Assembly: GCA_042088665.1 (NCBI GenBank)
Contig: JBELMB010000106.1
Location: 1-18,035, forward strand
DNA length: 18,035 nucleotides
Source: JBELMB01 sp042088665
Lineage (GTDB): Bacteria; Pseudomonadota; Alphaproteobacteria; Rhodobacterales; Rhodobacteraceae
Direction: 5' to 3'
Shown: positions 8,084 to 15,745 of the stretch, piece after piece
How the letters are laid out: each line of letters starts with the position of its first letter
Numbering within the stretch: the first letter of the stretch is position 1
Position numbers and translations under genes: made by a program
The notes under the pieces: generated by a model
Database searches by the model: none
Told to the model about the DNA's origin: nothing
Seen by the model: the letters and a program-made list of their open reading frames with translations, nothing else

Positions 8084-8102
8084 GGGCAATTGACCTTTGC
8101 CC
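8084..8102. promoter_or_regulatory. Candidate operator overlapping a -35 box before iolC
   Basis: Perfect 6-bp arms gggcaa (8084-8089) and ttgccc (8097-8102) enclose ttgacct. The enclosed TTGACC (8090-8095) resembles a -35 box, although no good -10 box is visible 16-18 nt further on. A repressor bound here would block the promoter, fitting control by the adjacent LacI-type protein. A second hairpin (gacagcc 8126-8132, ggctgtc 8141-8147) lies in the presumed leader. Confidence 0.35.
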
Positions 8103-8183
8103 CCTGCTTGGCACAGGGTCGCCGCGACAGCCAGCCCTCGGGCTGTCACTGGACAACACCTCAGGAACACGGAACCTACTGGC

Positions 8184-10082
8184 ATGCGCAAATCTCTCGA
8201 CGTGATCACGATTGGGCGGTCCTCCGTTGACCTCTATGGCGCGCAGGTGGGCGGTCGGCTTGAGGATATGGCCAGCTTCAACAAGTACATCGGCGGCTCG
8301 CCCACCAATATGGCCGCAGGCACGGCGCGGCTGGGGATGCGCTCTGCGCTGATCACCCGCGTCGGCGACGAACACATGGGCCGCTTCATCCGCGAAGAGC
8401 TGGAAAAGGAAGGCGTCGACACCCGCGGCGTCCTCACCGACCCGGACCGTCTGACCGCGCTGGTGATCCTCGGCATCCGTGACCAGGAGCAGTTTCCGCT
8501 GATCTTCTACCGCGAGAATTGCGCCGACATGGCGTTGAGCGAAGAGGACATCGACGAGGACTTCATCCGCGAGGCGCGCGCCGTGGTGGCCACCGGCACC
8601 CATCTGAGCAACCCAAGGACCGAAGCGGCGGTGATCAAGGCGCTGGAACTGGCGCGCAAGCACGGGCTGCAAACCGCGCTGGACATCGACTACCGGCCGA
8701 ATCTCTGGGGTCTGGCCGGGCATGGCGATGGCGAGGCCCGGTTCATCGAATCCGAAGCCGTCACCGCCAAACTGCAAACCACGCTGCATCTTTTCGATCT
8801 CATCGTCGGCACCGAAGAAGAGTTCCACATCGCGGGCGGCACCACCGACACCATTGCCGCGCTGCGCGCTGTGCGGGCGGTCTCTGGCGCGACGCTGGTC
8901 TGCAAACGTGGGCCGATGGGCGCTGTGGCCTTCACCGGAGAGGTGGCCGACAGCCTTGATGACGGTGAAAGCGGTCCGGGCTTCCCCATCGAGGTCTTCA
9001 ACGTGCTGGGCGCCGGCGACGGCTTCATGTCCGGGTTGCTGAAGGGCTGGCTGGACGGAGAGAGCTGGCCTCAATCGCTGACCTACGCCAATGCCTGCGG
9101 CGCCTTCGCCGTCAGCCGCCACGGCTGCGCCCCGGCCTACCCCAGCTGGGAGGAGTTGCAGTTCTTTCTGAAGCGCGGCGTGCAGACGCCCGCGCTGCGC
9201 AAGGACGCGGCGCTGGAACACGTGCATTGGGCGACCAACCGCAAGGGCGACTGGTCGACGCTGCGGGTCTTTGCCTTTGATCACCGCAGCCAGATGGAGG
9301 CGCTGGACGGCGCCACCCCGGACAAGATCGGCGCCTTCAAATCGCTCTGTCTGCAGGCCTGCCAAGCGGTGGCGGCAGGACAGCCGGGCTATGGTCTGCT
9401 GTGCGACAACCGGCTGGGGCGCGACGCGCTCTACAAGGCCGCGGGCACCGGGCTTTGGATCGGGCGCCCCGTGGAATGGCCCGGCTCGCGCCCGCTGACG
9501 CTGGAGCCCGAACTGGGCACGGATTTCGGCGGCTTGGCGGAATGGCCGGTGGATCATGTGGTCAAGGCGCTGTGCTTTTACCATCCCGATGACACGCCCG
9601 AGATGAAGGCCAGCCAGGAGGCCACATTGCTGCGCCTGTTTGCCTCGGCCCGCCGCAACCGGCTGGAATTTCTGCTGGAAGTCATCCCCTCAAAGGCCGG
9701 TCCCGTGAACGAAGGCACCACCGCGGAGGTCATCCGCCGCATGTACGAGATCGGCATTCAGCCCGATTGGTGGAAGCTGGAGCCGATGATCTCTGACACC
9801 GCATGGGGCGCAACAGTATCCGCCATTCAGGCCAACGATCCCTACACCCGGGGCATCGTCGTGCTGGGCCTTGGCGCAGAGGAATCCGAGCTTGCCACCA
9901 GCTTTGAGGTCGCTGCGCGCTACCCGCTGGTAAAGGGCTTTGCCGTGGGTCGCACGATCTTTGGCGCCTCGGCCCGCGCCTGGATGACCGGCGATCTGAC
10001 AGACGCCCAAGCGGTACAAGACATGACCGACAGCTACGCAAGGCTCTGCGCGATTTGGGATCGCGCCCGCGCCGGGATATAA
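8184..10082 (+). CDS. iolC: Fused 5-dehydro-2-deoxygluconokinase / DUF2090 aldolase-like protein
   Basis: The start ATG 8184 matches the family N-terminus MRKSLDVITIGRSSVDLYG; its ribosome site (GGAA 8171-8174) is weak. The product is 632 aa, twice the length of a simple IolC. Residues 1-330 are a PfkB sugar kinase: GGSPTN at 37-42, LDIDYRPNLW, and the ATP-site motif LGAGDGF with catalytic Asp279. It phosphorylates 5-dehydro-2-deoxy-D-gluconate. Residues from about 350 to the end are a DUF2090 domain (VFAFDHRSQME, LLCDNRLGRDAL, WWKLEPM). This domain is thought to cleave the 6-phosphate to dihydroxyacetone phosphate and malonate semialdehyde, in place of a separate IolJ. Lys531 in the KLEP motif is my candidate Schiff-base lysine, by analogy with LacD-type aldolases. 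The kinase call is firm; the aldolase role follows family knowledge and the lack of iolJ nearby. It is the first gene of the iol operon, and iolD starts 27 nt later. Confidence 0.9.
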   Translation: MRKSLDVITIGRSSVDLYGAQVGGRLEDMASFNKYIGGSPTNMAAGTARLGMRSALITRVGDEHMGRFIREELEKEGVDTRGVLTDPDRLTALVILGIRDQEQFPLIFYRENCADMALSEEDIDEDFIREARAVVATGTHLSNPRTEAAVIKALELARKHGLQTALDIDYRPNLWGLAGHGDGEARFIESEAVTAKLQTTLHLFDLIVGTEEEFHIAGGTTDTIAALRAVRAVSGATLVCKRGPMGAVAFTGEVADSLDDGESGPGFPIEVFNVLGAGDGFMSGLLKGWLDGESWPQSLTYANACGAFAVSRHGCAPAYPSWEELQFFLKRGVQTPALRKDAALEHVHWATNRKGDWSTLRVFAFDHRSQMEALDGATPDKIGAFKSLCLQACQAVAAGQPGYGLLCDNRLGRDALYKAAGTGLWIGRPVEWPGSRPLTLEPELGTDFGGLAEWPVDHVVKALCFYHPDDTPEMKASQEATLLRLFASARRNRLEFLLEVIPSKAGPVNEGTTAEVIRRMYEIGIQPDWWKLEPMISDTAWGATVSAIQANDPYTRGIVVLGLGAEESELATSFEVAARYPLVKGFAVGRTIFGASARAWMTGDLTDAQAVQDMTDSYARLCAIWDRARAGI

Positions 10083-10109
10083 ACCTCACAAAGAGAGGGA
10101 GGACACGAC

Positions 10110-11936
10110 ATGACAACGATCAGACTGACCGCCGCACAGGCCATGGTGCGCTATCTCGCTGCGCAGAAAACGCCCGAAGGCGACCGCTTTTTCGCGGGCT
10201 GCTGGGCGATTTTCGGCCATGGCAACGTCGCCGGCATGGGCGAGGCGCTCTATGGCATCCGCGATGTGCTGCCCACCTACCGTGGTCACAACGAACAAAG
10301 CATGGCGCATGCCGCCATCGCCTATGCCAAGCAGATGAAGCGCCGCCGCGCCATGATCGCAACCTCGTCGATCGGGCCGGGCGCCACCAACATGGTCACC
10401 GCCGCGGCCCTTGCGCATGTGAACCGTCTGCCGGTGCTGCTGGTCCCGGGGGATGTCTTTGCCACGCGCGCGCCGGACCCCGTGCTGCAACAGGTCGAGG
10501 ATTTCGCCGATGGCACTGTCTCGGCCAACGACTGCTTTCGCCCGGTGTCACGCTATTTCGACCGCATCCAACGGCCCGAACAGCTGCTGACCGCGCTGCC
10601 GCGCACCATGGCGGTGCTGACCGATCCGGCGCAATGCGGTCCGGTGACACTCGCCTTTTGTCAGGACACGCAGGCCATGGCCTATGATTTCCCGGCTGTC
10701 TTCTTCGAAGACAAGACCTGGACCCCGCGCCGTCCGCGCCCGGATCTGGACGAACTGGCCAATGCCGTCGCACGGCTGAAGACAGCCCAGCGCCCGGTGA
10801 TCGTGGCCGGGGGCGGTGTGCATTACTCCGACGCCTGTGCCGATCTGCAAGCCTTTGCCGAGGCGCATGATATTCCCGTTGTGGAAACACAGGCGGGCAA
10901 ATCCGCGCTGGCATGGGACCACCCGCTGAACCTTGGCCCGGTGGGGGTGACGGGCGGCGATCCGGCCAACACCCGCTGCGCGGAGGCCGATGTGGTGCTG
11001 GGTGTCGGCACCCGGCTACAGGATTTCACCACCGGCTCCTGGTCGCTGTTCAAGCACCCGGATGCCGCGCTGATCGCGCTCAACGTCAACGCCTATGACG
11101 CCGCAAAACACGGCGCCATGCCGGTCATGGCAGATGCCAAAATGGGCCTGAAGGAGCTGACCGAGGGGCTGGGCGACTACAAGGCCGCCGCCCCTGCCGA
11201 GGCGCTCAAGGCCGACTGGTTCGCCAATGTGGACCCGCTGACCGACGCGCCCGCGGATGGCAACGCACTGCCCACCGACATGCAGGTGATCGGCGCGGTG
11301 CAGCGCGCCTCCGGTCCCGACACCATCGTGATGTGCGCCGCGGGCACCATGCCCGGAGAGCTGCACAAGCTCTGGAAAGCGCCGCGCCCCGGCGCCTATC
11401 ACATGGAGTACGGCTTTAGCTGCATGGGGTATGAGATCGCCGGGGCCATGGCGATCAAGATGGCCGAACCGGACCGCGACGTGGTCTGCATGCTGGGCGA
11501 CGGCTCTTATATGATGGCCAATTCGGAACTGGCGACGGCGGTGATGATGGGCATCAAGATCACCGTGGTGATCACCGACAACCGTGGCTTTGGCTGCATC
11601 AACCGGCTGCAGATGGGCACCGGCGGGGCGGAGTTCAACAACCTGCTGGACACCGCCGTGCATGAGAACCCCTCGAACATCGACTTTGCCGCTCATGCGG
11701 GCAGCATGGGGGCCGCCTCTGTGCATGTCGCCTCCGTGGCGGAGCTGGAAGACGCGCTCGCCCGCGCCAAGGCGGCCACCGGCCCCTTTGTCGTGGTGAT
11801 CGACACGGATCCTTATCCCTCCACCGAATTCGGTGGCTCGTGGTGGGAAGTGGCCGTGCCCGAAGTGTCCGAGCGCGCCGAGGTGAACGCGGCCCGCGAA
11901 GGCTACGAATCCGCCCTTCAGACGGAGCGCCAGTAG
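10110..11936 (+). CDS. iolD: 3D-trihydroxycyclohexane-1,2-dione acylhydrolase (ring-opening, TPP-dependent)
   Basis: The start ATG 10110 has GGGAGG (10097-10102) at good spacing. The product is 608 aa, the expected size. IolD opens the cyclohexanedione ring to 5-deoxy-D-glucuronate using thiamine diphosphate. The TPP-enzyme signs are all present. The activating glutamate is Glu62 in RGHNEQSMAHAA, and SSIGPGATNM follows. The central domain has PVIVAGGGVHYSDA. The TPP/Mg motif runs from GDG at 463-465 to Asn491 (ITDN). The C-terminus FGGSWWEVAVPEVS is typical of IolD. The stop codon TAG lies inside the first unit of a 13-bp tandem array that fills the gap to iolE, so the array may have spread from the 3' end of this gene. 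Confidence 0.95.
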   Translation: MTTIRLTAAQAMVRYLAAQKTPEGDRFFAGCWAIFGHGNVAGMGEALYGIRDVLPTYRGHNEQSMAHAAIAYAKQMKRRRAMIATSSIGPGATNMVTAAALAHVNRLPVLLVPGDVFATRAPDPVLQQVEDFADGTVSANDCFRPVSRYFDRIQRPEQLLTALPRTMAVLTDPAQCGPVTLAFCQDTQAMAYDFPAVFFEDKTWTPRRPRPDLDELANAVARLKTAQRPVIVAGGGVHYSDACADLQAFAEAHDIPVVETQAGKSALAWDHPLNLGPVGVTGGDPANTRCAEADVVLGVGTRLQDFTTGSWSLFKHPDAALIALNVNAYDAAKHGAMPVMADAKMGLKELTEGLGDYKAAAPAEALKADWFANVDPLTDAPADGNALPTDMQVIGAVQRASGPDTIVMCAAGTMPGELHKLWKAPRPGAYHMEYGFSCMGYEIAGAMAIKMAEPDRDVVCMLGDGSYMMANSELATAVMMGIKITVVITDNRGFGCINRLQMGTGGAEFNNLLDTAVHENPSNIDFAAHAGSMGAASVHVASVAELEDALARAKAATGPFVVVIDTDPYPSTEFGGSWWEVAVPEVSERAEVNAAREGYESALQTERQ

Positions 11937-12034
11937 ACCGGGCCAGTAGATCAGCCCAGTAGATCAGCCCAGTAGATCAGCCCAGTAGATCAGGCCATAA
12001 AATCAGGCCATAAAATCAGGCCAGTACATCGAAC
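11931..12034 (+). repeat. 13-bp tandem repeat array between iolD and iolE
   Basis: About eight units with a 13-bp period, consensus cagtagatcagcc. The first unit (cagtagaccgggc, 11931-11943) contains the iolD stop codon. Three identical units follow (11944-11982), then cagtagatcaggc, then two diverged units cataaaatcaggc (11996-12021), and a decayed copy at 12022-12034. Because 13 is not a multiple of three, the TAG in successive units falls in all three frames, so no ribosome can read through. There are no unique spacers, so this is not a CRISPR. The rest of the 236-nt gap holds a TTGACG at 12061 without a clear -10 box. Confidence 0.9.
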
Positions 12035-12172
12035 ACCGGCGCGCGCCAAACCGACAGCGGTTGACGCGCCCCGGACCTGCAACACCCATACCCGGCAGTG
12101 GGCCAACCTACAGCGCCCCAAGGCAACCCACGGCGCCCACTTTCGCCACGAAACAGCAAGGAATACACTGAT

Positions 12173-13072
12173 ATGTCAGTGAAAATCGGGATCTCCCCCA
12201 TCGCATGGCAGAACGACGACCTGCCGGATCTGACCGCCGGTTACACCATGGAACAGGCGCTGCAAGAGTCGCGCCAGATCGGCTACACCGGGGTCGAACG
12301 CGGCCAGCGCATGCCGCAGGACACCGAGGGTTTGCGCAACTATCTGGACGCCAATGACATCGCGCTGTGCGGCGGCTGGTGCTCTGGCAACTTGCTGGTC
12401 AATGATCTGGAGGCCGAAAAAGCCGCCGTGCGCCAGCAGGTCGAGCAGTTCATCGCCCTCGATGCGCCCTGCATCGTCTATGCCGAATGTTCCAACACCG
12501 TGCAGGGGATGCAGGACATACCGGTCAACGCGCGGCCAATCCTCGACCGTGACGCGATCAGGGCTTATGCCGCCAAGCTCTCTGAACTGGCGAAATGGAT
12601 GCTGGGTTTGGGCATGCCCATGGCCTACCACCATCACATGGGCACCATCGTCGAGAGCGAAGAGGACGTGAACTGGCTCATGGACGGCAGTGCCGAAGCG
12701 GTGCAACTTTGCTTTGATACCGGGCACTTGTTGTTTGGCGGGGGTGATGTGATGGCCACGCTTGACCGCTGGGCAGACCGTGTACACCACGTGCATTTCA
12801 AGGATATACGCCCCGAAATCGTCAAGGAGGTGCGCGCAGGCGACCTCAGCTTTCTCGACGCGGTGATCCGCGGCGCGTTCACCGTGCCGGGGGACGGCTG
12901 CATCGATTTCCAGGCGGTGGCGGACAAGCTCAAGGCCATGGACTACGACGGCTGGATCGTCGTCGAGGCCGAGCAGGACCCCGCCAAGGCCCCGCCCTTC
13001 GACTATTCGAAGATGGGCTATGAGCACATTCTGCAGGTCTGCGCCAAGGCGGGCCTTGAGGTTGCCGCTTGA
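12173..13072 (+). CDS. iolE: Inosose dehydratase
   Basis: The start ATG 12173 has AAGGAA (12158-12163) upstream and the family N-terminus MSVKIGISPIAWQNDDLPDL. The product is 299 aa, as expected. IolE is a TIM-barrel, metal-dependent enzyme that removes water from scyllo-inosose (2-keto-myo-inositol) to give the trihydroxycyclohexanedione used by IolD. Conserved segments are YTGVERGQRMP, the YHHHMGT at 152-158, CFDTGH at 180-185, HVHFKD at 206-211, and VVEAEQD with Glu265; they supply the metal and substrate side chains. It lies 236 nt after iolD, an unusually wide gap filled partly by the 13-bp repeats, and its stop overlaps the next start by 4 nt. Confidence 0.95.
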   Translation: MSVKIGISPIAWQNDDLPDLTAGYTMEQALQESRQIGYTGVERGQRMPQDTEGLRNYLDANDIALCGGWCSGNLLVNDLEAEKAAVRQQVEQFIALDAPCIVYAECSNTVQGMQDIPVNARPILDRDAIRAYAAKLSELAKWMLGLGMPMAYHHHMGTIVESEEDVNWLMDGSAEAVQLCFDTGHLLFGGGDVMATLDRWADRVHHVHFKDIRPEIVKEVRAGDLSFLDAVIRGAFTVPGDGCIDFQAVADKLKAMDYDGWIVVEAEQDPAKAPPFDYSKMGYEHILQVCAKAGLEVAA

Positions 13073-13293
13073 AGGGCGCCAAGCGCATCTTTGATGTGCA
13101 ACTGCCCTTCTTTGTGCCGCTCTGGCGCCGGATCGTTCTGGTCGTCGCCTGCCTCGGCTGGGCGGGTGTCGAAACCTACCTGGGCAACCCGGGTTGGGCC
13201 GCGCTTTTTGGCGTGATCGGGCTTTGGTGCGGATATCAGTTCTTTTTCGATTTCGACCCGAAGGATCCAGAGGACCCGGGCGACGACACATAA
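13069..13293 (+). CDS. Small two-helix membrane protein, possibly DUF3329-like
   Basis: The 74-aa frame begins at TTG 13069, overlaps the iolE stop by 4 nt, and has GAGG (13058-13061) 7 nt upstream. This layout is typical of translational coupling. The sequence has a short charged N-terminus with FDVQLPFFVPLWRR, two hydrophobic segments (IVLVVACLGWAGVETYL and WAALFGVIGLWCGYQFFF), and an acidic tail (DFDPKDPEDPGDD). Similar small proteins occur in roseobacters and may belong to DUF3329, but I cannot confirm that. Its function is unknown. Its place between iolE and the oxygenase suggests co-expression with inositol use, though such proteins may be unrelated to the pathway. Confidence 0.7.
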   Translation: MKGAKRIFDVQLPFFVPLWRRIVLVVACLGWAGVETYLGNPGWAALFGVIGLWCGYQFFFDFDPKDPEDPGDDT

Positions 13294-13314
13294 AATCAAG
13301 ACAGGGAGAGAGAG

Positions 13315-14481
13315 ATGAAAGACCACGGCTATTTCGACATGGACGATTGCGATCTCGCTGAGTTTGCCCGTCTGACGGGGCAAACCCTTGCGCGCGGGGA
13401 TCTGCGCTTTGCCGCCGATGTTCTTCACAATATCCCGGTCTACGACATGCCTTCGCTGCAGGGCGCCCTGACAGATCCATCCGAACGCAAGGCGCTGCTG
13501 GCGGAATGGGCGCATGTGTTGGGCCAGACCGCCGGCGCGCTGGCGCTGCGCGGCGCCTATGAGGACACCGCCCCCATCGACGCCGCAACGACCGCTTTCG
13601 AGACGATCATCGAACGCGAAGTGATCAGTTCGGGGGGTGGGGCCGATCACTTTGCCGCCTCCGGATCAAACGCGCGGATCTGGAACGCCCTGCAGAAGCT
13701 CTGCGAAGAAGATCCTGAATGCTTCGCGTTGTATTTCGGCAATGCGGCGATTGCGGCGGTCTGCGAGGCCTGGCTGGGTCCCTTCTATCAGATGACGGCG
13801 CAGGTGAACCTTGTGCGTCCGGGCGGCAAGGCGCAGGTCGCCCACCGCGATTACCACCTCGGGTTCCAGACGGCAGACGTGGCCGGACAGTTCCCTGCGC
13901 ATGTGCATGACCTCTCTTCCGTGATGACCCTGCAGGGCGCGGTGGCCCATTGCGACATGCCCATCGAAAGCGGCCCGACAAAGTTGCTGCCCTTTTCGCA
14001 GGCCTTTCGCCCGGGCTACATGGCCTATCGCCGCGACGATTTCCGCGCCTTTTTCGAAGAGCACCACGTGCAGGTGCCGCTGCAAAAAGGCGATGCGCTG
14101 TTCTTCAACCCGGCGATCTTTCACGCCGCCGGAGAAAACCGCTCGGAGTCGATCCAGCGCATGGCCAACCTTCTGCAGATCAGCTCGGCCCTTGGCCGCG
14201 CCATGGAAGTGATCGACCGCACCGGCATGTCCGCCCGGCTCTACCCCGTGGTGAAGGCGCTGATGGCCTCTGGCGCGCTGGACACGATGACCGCCAAAGC
14301 TGCCATTGGCGCCTGCGCCGAAGGGTATTCCTTTCCGACCAACCTCGACAATGATCCGCCCTTGGGCGGGCTCGCACCGGAAACGCAGGCCGCGCTCTTT
14401 CATCGGGCCTTGGCCGAAGACATGCCCCCGGAGGCTTTCGAGGCGGCGCTTGCAGCGCAGGACGCGCGGCGGCGCCCCTGA
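13315..14481 (+). CDS. Phytanoyl-CoA dioxygenase (PhyH)-like Fe(II)/2-oxoglutarate oxygenase
   Basis: The start ATG 13315 has AGGGAG (13303-13308) 6 nt upstream and lies 21 nt after the small membrane gene. The product is 388 aa. The iron-binding triad of the family is visible: His177 and Asp179 in AHRDYH, and the distal His270 in NPAIFHAAGENRS. Arg282 (SIQRMANLLQ) is placed to bind 2-oxoglutarate. These enzymes use oxygen and 2-oxoglutarate to hydroxylate a small molecule. The substrate is not known. Its position between iolE and iolB suggests an inositol derivative, for example oxidative removal of a methyl group from an inositol ether, but this is inference. PhyH members also act on other substrates such as ectoine and phosphonates. 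No sign of truncation. Confidence 0.82.
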   Translation: MKDHGYFDMDDCDLAEFARLTGQTLARGDLRFAADVLHNIPVYDMPSLQGALTDPSERKALLAEWAHVLGQTAGALALRGAYEDTAPIDAATTAFETIIEREVISSGGGADHFAASGSNARIWNALQKLCEEDPECFALYFGNAAIAAVCEAWLGPFYQMTAQVNLVRPGGKAQVAHRDYHLGFQTADVAGQFPAHVHDLSSVMTLQGAVAHCDMPIESGPTKLLPFSQAFRPGYMAYRRDDFRAFFEEHHVQVPLQKGDALFFNPAIFHAAGENRSESIQRMANLLQISSALGRAMEVIDRTGMSARLYPVVKALMASGALDTMTAKAAIGACAEGYSFPTNLDNDPPLGGLAPETQAALFHRALAEDMPPEAFEAALAAQDARRRP

Positions 14482-14580
14482 TCGGCGGCCCCTTGCAGCC
14501 CTGACTTGCCCCATCGGTGGCGCATGCGGCACAAGTCCCGCACAGGCCGCGACGCATTGATGGCCACTCGCACTGGCACT

Positions 14581-14603
14581 GGTCCGCGCCCCCCGCGCGG
14601 ACC
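14581..14603 (+). promoter_or_regulatory. Perfect hairpin ahead of iolB
   Basis: Arms ggtccgcgc (14581-14589) and gcgcggacc (14595-14603) form a perfect 9-bp stem with loop ccccc. A T-G pair extends it by one. It ends 25 nt before the iolB start, and no T run follows. It could be an mRNA-stabilising or processing element in the 147-nt gap between the oxygenase gene and iolB. Its placement resembles that of the stem ahead of the OmpA gene. Confidence 0.5.
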
Positions 14604-14628
14604 GACCCAACCCAATCTGGACGACACA

Positions 14629-15453
14629 ATGACTTATCTCTTGCGCAAGCCCACAGGCCAAAGCGGCCGCATCCACAACATCACCATCGAGAACGCCAAG
14701 ACGCCCGAAAGCCCGGACTGGGGCTACGTCGGCTTTGACCTCTGGCGTCTCGCCCCCGGAGAGACCGCCGAAGGCGCCACAGGCGACCTCGAAGTGATCC
14801 TCGTGATGGTCGAAGGCAAGGCCCAGATCACTGGCGGCGGCGAAAGCTTTGGCGAGATGGGCGACCGCATGAGCGTATTTGACAAGCGCCCGCCGCACGC
14901 GGCCTACTTGCCCTCCGGCGCGCTGTGGTCGGCAGTGGCCACGACAGACTGCGTGATTGCGGTCTGCTCCGCCCCGGCGACAGCCAGTTTCCCCGCCCAA
15001 CGCATTGGCCCGGAGGGGATCGCCCTCACGCCGCGCGGCCAGGGGTCCAACACCCGTCACATCCACAACATCGCAATGGAGGACCGCGACGTGGCCTCCT
15101 CCCTTTTGGTGACAGAGGTCTATACACCGCAGGGCAACTGGTCCTCCTACCCGCCGCACCGGCACGATGTGGATGACTATCCCAACATCACCTATCTCGA
15201 AGAAACCTATTACCACCGCCTGAACCCCGCGCAGGGCTATGGCCACCAACGCGTGTTCACAGAGGACGGCAGCCTCGACGTGACCATGTCCGTGTCCGAC
15301 CACGACGTGACCCTCGTGCCCAAGGGCCACCATCCCTGCGCCGCACCTTATGGATACGAGATGTATTATCTCAACGTAATGGCCGGACCGCTGCGCAAAT
15401 GGCGTTTCAAGAACCATCCCGACCACGCCTGGATCGCCGAACGCGACGCCTGA
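14629..15453 (+). CDS. iolB: 5-deoxy-glucuronate isomerase
   Basis: The start ATG 14629 gives MTYLLRKPTGQSGRIHNITIENA, the expected IolB N-terminus. An open frame extends 41 codons further upstream, but that part runs through the hairpin and does not resemble the family. The ribosome site is weak (GGA 14619-14621). The product is 274 aa, normal size. IolB converts 5-deoxy-D-glucuronate to 5-dehydro-2-deoxy-D-gluconate, feeding IolC. It is a double-cupin metal enzyme. The C-terminal cupin shows YPPHRHDVDDYP with His177 and His179, YLEETYYHR with Glu191/Glu192, and LVPKGHHPCAAPYGYEMYYLNVMAGP. It is the last iol gene in the window, and a strong hairpin follows 32 nt after the stop. Confidence 0.95.
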   Translation: MTYLLRKPTGQSGRIHNITIENAKTPESPDWGYVGFDLWRLAPGETAEGATGDLEVILVMVEGKAQITGGGESFGEMGDRMSVFDKRPPHAAYLPSGALWSAVATTDCVIAVCSAPATASFPAQRIGPEGIALTPRGQGSNTRHIHNIAMEDRDVASSLLVTEVYTPQGNWSSYPPHRHDVDDYPNITYLEETYYHRLNPAQGYGHQRVFTEDGSLDVTMSVSDHDVTLVPKGHHPCAAPYGYEMYYLNVMAGPLRKWRFKNHPDHAWIAERDA

Positions 15454-15484
15454 GGCCGCGTTTCGGACAGCGCGCAGCCACAGA

Positions 15485-15524
15485 AGACCTGGCCCGGTTC
15501 AGGGGTTTTCCTCGGGCCGGGTCT
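15485..15524 (+). terminator. Hairpin after iolB, probable operon end
   Basis: Arms agacctggcccg (15485-15496) and cgggccgggtct (15513-15524) pair over 12 bp with one T-G pair. The 16-nt loop contains a run of four T. The stem lies 32 nt after the iolB stop. No T run follows on either strand, so termination may depend on Rho or the stem may simply protect the mRNA 3' end. Confidence 0.4.
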
Positions 15525-15745
15525 GGTGCGAAGACGAAAGACAGAACGAGATCGGTGGTTATCTTCCCGCATGCCCTGATGCCTGGGCCACGGCAGGGTG
15601 TCTTGAAGCAGGTCTCAACGGCAATGCGCTTTGTGACCTGTGCACCGCGCCCGCAGCAGACCTGAGCGGCCCAGAGGCAGTCGTTGCTCCGGGTTAACCT
15701 ATACGATGAGCGCAGAGTAAAAAAGCGCTGCTGCGGAACGAAACC

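Noticed and set aside
7989..9584. A 531-codon open frame on the - strand opposite iolC
   Set aside because: Shadow frame in GC-rich DNA; the IolC kinase motifs settle the coding strand.
12038..12047. Palindrome ggcgcgcgcc in the iolD-iolE gap
   Set aside because: Pure GC alternation is common by chance in this base composition and has no supporting context.
13666..15426. A 586-codon open frame on the - strand across the oxygenase and iolB
   Set aside because: It spans two genes with clear family motifs on the + strand and shows none itself.
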